From NCBI RefSeq assembly GCF_007830445.1, contig NZ_VLKR01000006.1:1-64000 (forward strand): a stretch of DNA of 64,000 bases. Direction: 5' to 3'. Numbering within the stretch: the first letter of the stretch is position 1; each line of letters starts with the position of its first letter. Positions 33,889 through 42,025 of the stretch are shown here, piece by piece. Below the pieces are notes generated by a model, which was given only the letters and a program-made list of their open reading frames with translations, was not told the origin of the DNA and did no database searches. Position numbers and translations under genes: made by a program. This DNA comes from Sphingobacterium siyangense (GTDB lineage: Bacteria > Bacteroidota > Bacteroidia > Sphingobacteriales > Sphingobacteriaceae).

Positions 33889-34731
33889 ATGTCTAAACTA
33901 TTAATACCAGTAGATTATTCCGAAAACGCACGAGTTGCCGCATTTTATGCAGCTCAAATCGCGACGACAACAAATGATGAGATTACACTCTTTCATTCGT
34001 TCACTTCGCATATCAACAAATTTGCAAATGCGAAGCATTTAGTAGACCCCACCGAGGGAGAAGCTCGCCATCAGATGGAAAAACTTGTAGCCGAACTTCT
34101 ACAGGAATATCCTTCGCTTAAAATTTCTACCTTATTTGCCAACGGTATTTTGGCTGAAACACTGGATAAACAAGAGATAAAAGAGGTCTATCAAACGGTG
34201 ATTATGGGTACAAAAGGAGTGACCGGACTTGAATCTGTATTGATTGGAAGCAATACATATGATGTCATTAAAGAGTCGAAGATCCCTGTTCTAGCCATCC
34301 CGAAAAACGTGACAAAATTCAAAAATGACAACATCGCTCTATTGACAAATTTCAAACCCGGTGAACTTGAAGTGCTTAAACAAGCGATACCATTGTATGG
34401 AAAAAATTTCCATTTACAGCTTATCCACATCAACAAAAACAACCTAGATATCAATATATTAGGAGAAAAACTTAAAAATTGGATTGAACAGATCATTGCT
34501 GAAACTGGTATCGAGGATATTTCCTATATCATCAAGTCGCCAAGTTATTTTGCAGGTTCACGAGAGAATATTGCTAACGGTATCCATACCATTATCCGGG
34601 ATGAAGATATCGATGTTATTTTGATCACAAAAAGCAGAAAAACTTTTTTCCAAAACATTTTTACAGAAAATATTGTTAAGCATCTGGCTTTTGAAATTGA
34701 GGTGCCAAACTTTTTTGGGCGTGTAGAGTAA
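33889..34731 (+). CDS. Universal stress protein, two-domain (second of a tandem pair)
   Basis: A 280-residue paralogue of the preceding gene: MSKLLIPVDYSENARVAAFYAA at the start, MGTKGVTGLESVLIGSNTYDV carrying the G-x2-G-x9-G-S nucleotide motif (about residues 104-124), and a second degenerate Usp half ending VPNFFGRVE. Both proteins contain the common element TKSRKTFFQNIFTENIVKHL (here) and TRSRKSFFERVFTRSVAKAL (upstream copy) near the C-terminus. The two are co-transcribed and arose by tandem duplication followed by strong divergence. Exact function unknown. Confidence 0.82.
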   Translation: MSKLLIPVDYSENARVAAFYAAQIATTTNDEITLFHSFTSHINKFANAKHLVDPTEGEARHQMEKLVAELLQEYPSLKISTLFANGILAETLDKQEIKEVYQTVIMGTKGVTGLESVLIGSNTYDVIKESKIPVLAIPKNVTKFKNDNIALLTNFKPGELEVLKQAIPLYGKNFHLQLIHINKNNLDINILGEKLKNWIEQIIAETGIEDISYIIKSPSYFAGSRENIANGIHTIIRDEDIDVILITKSRKTFFQNIFTENIVKHLAFEIEVPNFFGRVE

Positions 34732-34821
34732 CCAAATAATTTTTGGCAAATTTATTGCAAGAGTGTTCAGTGAGTTAATTTAACAACAGTATTATAGTAG
34801 ATAATTTTACAAACACGCATT

Positions 34822-36156
34822 ATGAAAATTAGCCTTAAAAAATCAGGATTACTTGTTGCGGCAGGAATTTTATCCACCGCATCCTTTGCGCAAAGCACAA
34901 AAGAAGCATCAATCGAAGGCACAACTCCATTAGGTTCGGCAACACAATATAGAACCTGGTCTATCGGTGTAGGAGCCGGTGTAACAAGCTTGCAGAATAT
35001 CGCCAAGTTTAACAATGGTGGTTATGACAAACTAGACTGGAATTTAGGATATAGTGCTTATATCAAGAAACAAATCTCGCCATCATTCGGATTAAAAGCA
35101 ACTTATTTTGGCGGAAAGTCAGCTGGTTATGATAACAGCGACAAGCAAACTGGATTCGAAACCAAAACTCCTTGGTCAGTTGCCTTATCTGGTGAGTTTT
35201 TAGCAGCCAACACGAATTGGAGATTTTTCAACAGTTTTATTAAACCTTATGCATCGATTGGTGTTGGGGTAATGAATGCTGAAACTGCTGCAATCGCTGG
35301 TGGTAACAAAGGTGAATATGGAGATTCTTATTCTAAGATCTATGTTCCCGCAGATTTTGGTTTGAAATTCGCTGTTGCCAAAGGTATTAACTTTGAATTG
35401 GGATACCAATTGAATTGGGCAAACCAAAGATTTGACAACAGAACAGTTGATCAACAATATAAAAATGACTTATTTACTTACGCACATGCCGGCTTAGAAT
35501 TCGCATTGGGCAGCAGCAGCAAACCTGCATTGAATAATTCAAATCCTGTCGCAACCCTTGTGAATGACTATACAGTAAAATACGATGATCTAAAAGCTCA
35601 AAATGATGCATTGAATGCTAAAAACCAAGCTTTGCAAGGTCAATTGGACGGTCTAAACAATGATCTAAAAGATGACGACGGTGACGGTGTTGCCAACAAA
35701 TATGATAAATGTCCGGGCACACCTTCAGGTGTTCAGGTTGACGGATCAGGTTGTCCAATTGTTGTGAAAAACGAAACCAAAGTTGTTGAAAAAGTAGTCG
35801 TTACCGAAGCCGATCGAAAAGTTGTTGCTGAAGCGATCAAAAACTTAGAATTCGATTTAGGTAAAGCAACGATTCGCTCCACTTCGTATGCAACATTGAA
35901 TAAAGTTGCTGCATTATTGATCGAGAAGAATTTTAGTTTAAATCTCGCAGGTCACACCGACAATACAGGTTCACGTGAATTAAATATGCGTTTATCTAAA
36001 GAGCGTGCAGAGTCTGTAAAAGCATATTTAGTATCTCAGGGTGCTAACGCGTCGCGCATCGAAGCAACTGGATATGGTCCAGACCAACCGATTGCATCCA
36101 ATAAAAACGCAGCGGGTCGTCAACAGAATCGCCGTGTTGAATTTACACTTTATTAA
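34822..36156 (+). CDS. OmpA-family outer-membrane protein with thrombospondin-type Ca-binding repeat (copy 1)
   Basis: A 444-residue outer-membrane protein. Signal peptide (ending ASFAQS), an eight-strand barrel-like N-terminal domain (about 40-235: SIGVGAGVTSLQN, GYSAYIKKQISPSFGLKATYFGGK), a coiled-coil linker (LKAQNDALNAKNQALQGQL), one thrombospondin type-3-like repeat (DDDGDGVANKYDKCPGTPSG, about 277-296) and a C-terminal OmpA peptidoglycan-binding domain with NLAGHTDNTGSRELNMRLSK and the closing QQNRRVEFTLY. It anchors the outer membrane to peptidoglycan. A terminator separates it from a close paralogue. Confidence 0.87.
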   Translation: MKISLKKSGLLVAAGILSTASFAQSTKEASIEGTTPLGSATQYRTWSIGVGAGVTSLQNIAKFNNGGYDKLDWNLGYSAYIKKQISPSFGLKATYFGGKSAGYDNSDKQTGFETKTPWSVALSGEFLAANTNWRFFNSFIKPYASIGVGVMNAETAAIAGGNKGEYGDSYSKIYVPADFGLKFAVAKGINFELGYQLNWANQRFDNRTVDQQYKNDLFTYAHAGLEFALGSSSKPALNNSNPVATLVNDYTVKYDDLKAQNDALNAKNQALQGQLDGLNNDLKDDDGDGVANKYDKCPGTPSGVQVDGSGCPIVVKNETKVVEKVVVTEADRKVVAEAIKNLEFDLGKATIRSTSYATLNKVAALLIEKNFSLNLAGHTDNTGSRELNMRLSKERAESVKAYLVSQGANASRIEATGYGPDQPIASNKNAAGRQQNRRVEFTLY

Positions 36157-36177
36157 TAACTAACAAATTACACTAAT

Positions 36178-36208
36178 AAAAAGGTGTTTTTAACAGAAAC
36201 ACCTTTTT
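36178..36208 (+). terminator. Terminator between the two OmpA genes
   Basis: AAAAAGGTGTTT (36178-36189) pairs with AAACACCTTTTT (36197-36208) and a T-run follows. It makes the two paralogues separate transcription units or attenuates read-through. Confidence 0.8.
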
Positions 36209-36300
36209 ATTTACCAAATATCATATTTCAACTACAAACCTATAGTGAATTTAATTTTTAACTTATTACTTTTACATCAGTTTATACAAACACAAATTAT

Positions 36301-37626
36301 ATGAAACTAAAATTACAATTAGTACTTGCTCTAGCATCAGCGGGCTTATTTACCAATAATGCAATTGCCCAAAATGCGAAGGGATCATCCATTGAAGGAA
36401 CAACACCATTTGGTCCGGTTACGCAATACAGAACATGGTCTATTGGTATCGGTGCAGGGGTGACTAACCAAACCAATATTGCTGGTTTTAACCGTGCAGA
36501 TTATGAGGATTTGGCATGGAACCTGGGTTACAGTGCTTATATCAAGAAACAAATATCTCCTTCTTTTGGCATTAAAGCAAGCTACTTTGGCGGTAAAACA
36601 GGTGGCGCATTTAAAGATGGAACGCAATCTTTTGAAGCTAAAACACCTTGGTCCGCTGCATTATCTGGAGAGTTCCAAGCAGCAAATACCAATTGGAGAT
36701 TCTTTAACAGTTTCATCAAACCTTATGCATCAATAGGTGTTGGTGTGATGAACAGCAAAACTACGTTGACGACAGGAACAACTTCCCAAGAATCGGATGG
36801 CATTTCCAAAATTTACGTACCATTGGACATGGGACTTAAATTTGCTGTTGCCAAAGGGATCAACTTCGAGTTGGGTTATCAGTTAAATTGGGTTAACCAA
36901 AACTTTGACGGTATTCAAGGTGGTCAATATAAGAATGACTTGTTTACTTACATCCATGGTGGTTTAGAATTTGCATTGGGTAATGGTAGCAAACCGGCTT
37001 TGAACAATTCAAATCCAGTAGCGACCTTAGTTAACGACTACACATTGAAATATGATGATCTTAAAGCACAAAATGATGCTTTAAATGCTAAAAACCAAGC
37101 ACTACAAAATCAATTGGATGGCCTAAACAATGACCTGAAAGATGATGATGGTGATGGTGTAGCTAACAAATATGACAAATGCCCAGGCACACCTTCAGGT
37201 GTTCAGGTAGACGGTGCAGGATGTCCAATTGTTGTTAAAAACGAAACAAGAGTGGTTGAGAAGGTTGTTGTAACAGAGGCTGACCGAAAAGTTGTTGCTG
37301 ACGCAATCAAAAACCTGGAATTCGATTTAGGAAAAGCAACCATACGTCCTACGTCATACGCGACATTAAATAAAGTAGCCGAACTGTTAATCGAGAAAAA
37401 TTTTAGCTTAAAACTAGCTGGTCACACCGATAATACAGGTTCCCGTGAATTGAACATGCGTTTATCAAAAGAACGCGCTGAATCGGTAAAAGCTTATTTA
37501 GTATCTCAAGGTGCTAATGCATCACGTATTGAAGCGACAGGTTATGGCCCTGACCAACCGATCGCATCAAACAAAACCGCTGATGGTCGTCAACAAAACC
37601 GTCGCGTAGAGTTCACGCTTTATTAA
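36301..37626 (+). CDS. OmpA-family outer-membrane protein with thrombospondin-type repeat (copy 2)
   Basis: A 441-residue paralogue of the preceding gene with the same layout: signal peptide (ending NNAIAQ), barrel domain (GYSAYIKKQISPSFGIKASYFGG), LKAQNDALNAKNQALQNQL linker, DDDGDGVANKYDKCPGTPSG repeat and OmpA domain ending QQNRRVEFTLY. The C-terminal 220 residues are almost identical to copy 1 at protein level. Most differences lie in surface-loop positions of the barrel (for example after YFGGK and NSKTTLTTG). This pattern suggests gene conversion or constraint on the periplasmic half and diversification of the loops. Confidence 0.87.
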   Translation: MKLKLQLVLALASAGLFTNNAIAQNAKGSSIEGTTPFGPVTQYRTWSIGIGAGVTNQTNIAGFNRADYEDLAWNLGYSAYIKKQISPSFGIKASYFGGKTGGAFKDGTQSFEAKTPWSAALSGEFQAANTNWRFFNSFIKPYASIGVGVMNSKTTLTTGTTSQESDGISKIYVPLDMGLKFAVAKGINFELGYQLNWVNQNFDGIQGGQYKNDLFTYIHGGLEFALGNGSKPALNNSNPVATLVNDYTLKYDDLKAQNDALNAKNQALQNQLDGLNNDLKDDDGDGVANKYDKCPGTPSGVQVDGAGCPIVVKNETRVVEKVVVTEADRKVVADAIKNLEFDLGKATIRPTSYATLNKVAELLIEKNFSLKLAGHTDNTGSRELNMRLSKERAESVKAYLVSQGANASRIEATGYGPDQPIASNKTADGRQQNRRVEFTLY

Positions 37627-37652
37627 TCGATATTCTTTGATTTATACAAGCC

Positions 37653-37682
37653 AAAGGCATCACGTGAAGTGATGCCTTTTTT
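37653..37682 (+). terminator. Terminator after the second OmpA gene
   Basis: AAAGGCATCAC (37653-37663), loop GTGAA, GTGATGCCTTT (37669-37679) and a run of T. Confidence 0.85.
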
Positions 37683-37832
37683 ATTACTCCTTTTCTTATC
37701 GAAATCTTATTCTTTGATAAGGTAAACGTAAAAAGATCCCCCTATTTAAAGTAAATAAACATTTGAGCAACAAAAAGATAACTTCCAAACAAACAGCATA
37801 ACACGTATTTTTAATAAAGCAAAATTTAAAAA

Positions 37833-39191
37833 ATGCGTAGACCCCATGCTCTTGTGTTGGCTTTCTTTTCGTTGATCTTTTCCTCTTGTGAAAAGGATCC
37901 ACCACTTCACGAACCCGGCTCAAATGAAACCATCAACCAGTGGACATTAGACCAAATGAAACGCTACTACTACTGGAATTATAAAATTGGATCAACCCAA
38001 GATTACCAACAAAGTCCAGATTTATTTTTCAAACATATCCTATACCCCGAAGATCATTTTTCCACTATCTTACAAACCCTAAATAGTGATACCTATGGAA
38101 ATACGCTAACAAATACTTTTGGGTTCGATATGGTACAACTCCAAACAACAGGTAAAACCATCCAACTGATCACCCAGATTGTTCCCTTCAGCGAAGGAGA
38201 TTTAATAGGACTCAAAAGGGGAGACAGCATAAGCCACATCAACAACGAGCCTATCGACCAGAGCAACCTGAAATCGCTACTAAGCAAATCCTTGATTTTA
38301 CCGGCAATGCATTTGACGCGAAACGATGGCAAAATCTTTCATCTGCCTTCTTCCTATATTTCCCAGCCTGTCCTCTATACCGCTAAACTCATCTCCTCCT
38401 CCCCCACGGTAGGCTATATATTTTTAAGTCAATTTGACTTTAGTGGGGCATATTCATTATTGGAAGCGGTCCAAAATTTCAAGTCCCAACAGGTACAAGA
38501 ACTTATTGTCGATTTACGTTATAACCCCGGTGGACAGGTTGCTTTCGCCTCATTTTGCGCACTCTTATTGGCAGACATCAAGGAAAACGACATTTTTGCC
38601 AAATACCAAGGCAACAAAAATATCAAAAATAGAGAAGACAGCTTCGCAGCAGCACTGCAAGGTCAGCCCGATGGCTATTCATTTTCAGCAAAAGATGTTC
38701 TAAAACAAGGTTTACATTTAAAAAGAATTTTTATACTCACAGGGCCAAACACGGCATCTGCGTCCGAAATGTTAATTAATGGATTACATCCCTATGTACA
38801 GGTTGTACAGGTTGGCGATAAAACCTATGGAAAAGATATGGCATCGACCACACTATCTACACCTGAGGAAATTCATGGCACTGAACGTGCTTGGCATTTG
38901 ATTCCCATGATCTATAAAATATACAATAAAATGGGACAAGGAGATTATAGCAACGGAATTACTCCTTCTATCAAGATCGACGAATTTGCCTTTTTACCTT
39001 TACCCCCAATAGGTGACACCAGAGATCCATTGATCCGGGAAGTGTTACGAACAATTCGTGATAAAAACACCAGAGTCAAGGGCACTATCAATACAACAGA
39101 AAAGACGAACATTTTATCCCCCAAATATAGAGGAAGTACTTATCAGGTAATACCTATCGAAGTGAGTACAGAGGATAAGACCGAAAAATAA
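37833..39191 (+). CDS. S41-family (C-terminal processing) serine protease lipoprotein
   Basis: A 452-residue envelope protease. The leader MRRPHALVLAFFSLIFSSC ends in a lipobox (Cys19). A short N-terminal helical domain (about 35-85), a PDZ-like domain (about 95-170: VPFSEGDLIGLKRGDSISHI) and the S41 catalytic core follow (about 185-390). The expected Ser/Lys dyad is Ser309 in PNTASASEMLING and Lys334 in DKTYGKDMAST; the oxyanion strand is VDLRYNPGGQVA. It probably degrades or processes exported proteins. Single gene with no close partner. Confidence 0.83.
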   Translation: MRRPHALVLAFFSLIFSSCEKDPPLHEPGSNETINQWTLDQMKRYYYWNYKIGSTQDYQQSPDLFFKHILYPEDHFSTILQTLNSDTYGNTLTNTFGFDMVQLQTTGKTIQLITQIVPFSEGDLIGLKRGDSISHINNEPIDQSNLKSLLSKSLILPAMHLTRNDGKIFHLPSSYISQPVLYTAKLISSSPTVGYIFLSQFDFSGAYSLLEAVQNFKSQQVQELIVDLRYNPGGQVAFASFCALLLADIKENDIFAKYQGNKNIKNREDSFAAALQGQPDGYSFSAKDVLKQGLHLKRIFILTGPNTASASEMLINGLHPYVQVVQVGDKTYGKDMASTTLSTPEEIHGTERAWHLIPMIYKIYNKMGQGDYSNGITPSIKIDEFAFLPLPPIGDTRDPLIREVLRTIRDKNTRVKGTINTTEKTNILSPKYRGSTYQVIPIEVSTEDKTEK

Positions 39192-39196
39192 TTTTA

Positions 39197-39511
39197 TCAG
39201 TGTGCACAAGAATTTAATGAGGTGATGATCATACGTAGATCGGCTCCAGTCTGTCCATTTTTGGCTAATTTGCGAAGAGAAGGAGACAAGATTTTCGAAC
39301 GAATGGTTCGCTCCTTCGATTCATAGTCCTGTACGATGTCTTCCAGCTGCTGCAACTGTTCCAAATATTGCCGATAAAGTTCATTCAGCTCCGCCATTTC
39401 ATTCCTTAAGGATAGCAGCGCAGCCGCATCAACGGACTGATCTACATCTCCCTGAATTTTCAGGGAGATAGCAAATAAATTACGATGTTTTATAGCATTG
39501 ATGCCTTTCAT
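39197..39511 (-). CDS. Small coiled-coil protein of unknown function
   Basis: A 104-residue ORF with an ATG at 39511. The central region (about 30-75: LSLRNEMAELNELYRQYLEQ and LQQLEDIVQDYESKERTIRS) is a predicted coiled coil. No signal peptide, membrane helix or known domain. It fills the space between the S41 protease (convergent, 5 bp between stops) and the lipoprotein gene 39590-40393. A perfect 14-bp palindrome lies 20 bp upstream. The amino-acid composition supports real coding, but the assignment is moderate. Confidence 0.5.
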   Translation of the reverse strand: MKGINAIKHRNLFAISLKIQGDVDQSVDAAALLSLRNEMAELNELYRQYLEQLQQLEDIVQDYESKERTIRSKILSPSLRKLAKNGQTGADLRMIITSLNSCAH

Positions 39512-39531
39512 AATGACTATTTTTTTGAATT

Positions 39532-39545
39532 AATGGTTTACCATT
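39532..39545. promoter_or_regulatory. 14-bp palindrome upstream of the coiled-coil gene
   Basis: AATGGT-TT-ACCATT at 39532-39545, a perfect dyad with a 2-bp centre, 20 bp upstream of the minus-strand ATG and 44 bp beyond the lipoprotein gene's stop. Position and symmetry fit an operator for the small coiled-coil gene. Confidence 0.45.
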
Positions 39546-39589
39546 GATGTAAGTGTTGACGGGTATCTGTGTTTGTTTTGTAATGAGTT

Positions 39590-40393
39590 TTATTTCTGTA
39601 GCCAGATATTATCCAAACCATAGCCTATCCCTCCAATTTCTGAGAATGCATCAACATCAAAATATGCATCGGATTCTTTTTGAGGGAGATATACAATACC
39701 GATATCTACCGAAAAATTAAAAAACAAAAAGACTTTTTGTCCATCTATAAGGATCGGTTTTAAATCCTTATCTAATACTTGCGCCTTTGGCACAAAAGTA
39801 GCGTCAATCGGTATTTTGATAAATTCTTCGGGAATTTTATCTGATATCAAGTCGGTAATCAGGATTGGATTTTCGTCATACTTGACCATATCCATTCCCC
39901 AACTTTCATCATAGACAGGCTTACCTTGATAAACCGCCAATCGAATTGGCTCACCATTAGGTGAAATTGTTTTATTATAATTTAAGATCTTTACTTGCCT
40001 CACACCCGGAATCGATTCAACATCATCTCCCAAGGGATTTGGCCCAACAACGAGTGACGGATCAATGGGACTTTTACTATGTACACCAAAGGTATTTAAT
40101 CCTGATTTGAGCGGAAGCCGTTGCTCTAGGACGACCTGATCATTACTATTATATGCAACGACCGATGAAGAATCGGCATCTTTATTTCGTATAAAAATAA
40201 AATTAGCATCGTTTGGATTAGCAACTTTTCCATCTATCGTTACTCTTTTTACATCCACCGACGCAGTGCTATAGGATCTAAAAGCAATCCGGGCCAATTC
40301 TTCAGTTTCTACAATAGGTTCACCTTTTTGACAGGAAGACAATAGGGATCCAATCCAAAGGGCTATAAAACAGAGAAATAAATTTTTAATCAT
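39590..40393 (-). CDS. Lipoprotein of unknown function, third gene of a TonB-receptor locus
   Basis: A 267-residue exported lipoprotein: the leader MIKNLFLCFIALWIGSLLSS ends with Cys21 of a lipobox. The rest is beta-rich with no enzyme motif (VDVKRVTIDGKVANPNDANF, SVVAYNSNDQVVLEQRLPLK, KIPIDATFVPKAQVLDKDLK), consistent with immunoglobulin-like domains. It ends the operon sigma-FecR-receptor-beta-helix lipoprotein and lies 56 bp after the beta-helix gene. By position it may be a surface accessory of the receptor. No family recognised. Confidence 0.6.
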   Translation of the reverse strand: MIKNLFLCFIALWIGSLLSSCQKGEPIVETEELARIAFRSYSTASVDVKRVTIDGKVANPNDANFIFIRNKDADSSSVVAYNSNDQVVLEQRLPLKSGLNTFGVHSKSPIDPSLVVGPNPLGDDVESIPGVRQVKILNYNKTISPNGEPIRLAVYQGKPVYDESWGMDMVKYDENPILITDLISDKIPEEFIKIPIDATFVPKAQVLDKDLKPILIDGQKVFLFFNFSVDIGIVYLPQKESDAYFDVDAFSEIGGIGYGLDNIWLQK

Positions 40394-40449
40394 CTATAAA
40401 GGATAAAGAAGTGAGCCATTGCATGGCTCACTCAATTAAATAATCAATA

Positions 40450-41805
40450 TTAATAAGTTTTTGGAGCAAATTGAGTCCAGTTTGCAGTCCAAGGAGCAGT
40501 TGTCGGATGGAATGCACCTTTATAAGTTGTACTTCCATCACCATATGCAGGTGAAGTTGACAATGGTCTTAAAAAAGCAGGATTAAATGTAGATGTTGTT
40601 GGATAAAAAATATTAACACCACCTGCTAGCTTTAAATAAGCAGCAGCATCCGTTGAAACATTTGTTTGATTTCCAGCTGGTGTTGCACCACTGAATGCTG
40701 CTGTATACGCATGTACAACATTACCTGTAAAAGTACCTGTTGCACCATCCTGAAATGCAGCACCTGTGGCATAACCTGCGATAATCGAATTTTGAATATC
40801 ATACTGTGAAGCTCTTCTCCAACGGTTACCAAATTTCAGCTTAGTCGTAGCTACACTAGCATCTTTAATACCCAAGAATGTGAAATTTTTCAATACCGGA
40901 CGAGTCTTAGGTGTCGCTGCATATGGTGCTGTACCTTCGTTATCCGACTCCAAACCGTTTGAATCCGAGCTACCGCTTGATGTGCTATTTGTTGAATTAG
41001 GATCCTTTAATGATAAGGCATATTGAATTGTTCCAGTGTATCCATGATCGAAATCAAAGTCATCATCGTCATTCGATAATGCAACCAAGTACTTCGCATT
41101 TACAGTACCTCCGAAGAATTCGAAGCCATCATCTTTACCCCAGGATACTTGAATGTTTTCTAGGGTAGTTCCGCTACCAACACCACCTAGCGTTAATCCA
41201 TTGATTTCATTGTTATCGTTCAAGTTGTAACCGGCAAATTCAATACGCACATATTTCAATGAACCTGAATTGTCTGCTGGACTAGAACCACCATAAGATA
41301 CATCTGTTCCTATTGGTTGCGGTAATCCTTCGATTTTTGTTGTCGCAGGCTGGTTTGTTGTTGCTGATCCCAATATGATCAATCCACCGAAATCGCCAGG
41401 ATTGCGGGATCCAGATGCATTCGGAGAAGTAAACACGATAGGCGATGCAGCAGTACCATTAGCGATCAATTTCGCTGTTTTTGGAACAACTAATACTCCC
41501 TTAATATCGTGTGTTTTTCCAGAGACATTATCAGTGTAGGCTTTAGTATTACCAGAAGTAATGTAAGTACCCGCTTGAATTGTCAATGTCGCACCCGGTT
41601 TTACGAAAGCAACTCCATCAATTTTCCATACGGTATCTGCAGAAAGCGTAGTTTTAGTAATAATACCGGCAGCATCTGTTGGGATCGTTGCCTGAGGTTT
41701 GTTTGGCAAACCAGCATTCAAATCTGAATTAGGTCCTACGTTGTCTTTGTTACAAGAAGCTAATGCGATTGCGCATACGCTTGCTACTGTTAAGATTTTT
41801 TTCAT
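40450..41805 (-). CDS. Right-handed beta-helix surface lipoprotein paired with a TonB receptor (copy 1)
   Basis: A 451-residue lipoprotein: the leader MKKILTVASVCAIALASCNK has its lipobox Cys at 18. After a short linker the protein is a beta-helix-type repeat fold with LTIQAGTYITS, GDFGGLIILGSATTN, YGGSSPADNSGSLKYVRIEF, NEINGLTLGGVGSGTTLENI, WGKDDGFEFFGGTVNAKYL and DDDDFDFDHGYTGTIQYA. This block is common in Bacteroidota but lacks an assigned function, and some databases misname it a transporter. It is 220 bp downstream of the 1131-residue receptor, and its paralogue sits next to the second receptor, so the pair works together, presumably capturing the ligand at the cell surface. Confidence 0.7.
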   Translation of the reverse strand: MKKILTVASVCAIALASCNKDNVGPNSDLNAGLPNKPQATIPTDAAGIITKTTLSADTVWKIDGVAFVKPGATLTIQAGTYITSGNTKAYTDNVSGKTHDIKGVLVVPKTAKLIANGTAASPIVFTSPNASGSRNPGDFGGLIILGSATTNQPATTKIEGLPQPIGTDVSYGGSSPADNSGSLKYVRIEFAGYNLNDNNEINGLTLGGVGSGTTLENIQVSWGKDDGFEFFGGTVNAKYLVALSNDDDDFDFDHGYTGTIQYALSLKDPNSTNSTSSGSSDSNGLESDNEGTAPYAATPKTRPVLKNFTFLGIKDASVATTKLKFGNRWRRASQYDIQNSIIAGYATGAAFQDGATGTFTGNVVHAYTAAFSGATPAGNQTNVSTDAAAYLKLAGGVNIFYPTTSTFNPAFLRPLSTSPAYGDGSTTYKGAFHPTTAPWTANWTQFAPKTY

Positions 41806-41853
41806 TTTGTGTTAAATAATTACTAGCTTTGCCATCACAAGATCATTTTTTAG

Positions 41854-41896
41854 ACTATGCATCCCTATGGGATAGCATTTCATAAGGTTGCATAGT
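41854..41896. repeat. Hairpin between the receptor and the beta-helix gene
   Basis: ACTATGCATCC (41854-41864) pairs with GGTTGCATAGT (41886-41896) with one mismatch, and the interior TCCC-TAT-GGGA can form a second small hairpin. It lies in the 220-bp gap between the stop of the TonB receptor and the start of its lipoprotein partner, where a processing or attenuation hairpin would set their ratio. Confidence 0.45.
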
Positions 41897-42025
41897 TGTT
41901 TTCAATCACCCGTTTTCTGTATTTTTCTATTTTACTTCCCTGTTGTGCGACTTGGACAAACCCGGAACTTATGTACATTATTGAGGAGTGATATGAAACT
42001 GCCTCGCGCAGATAGTTTTATCTTA

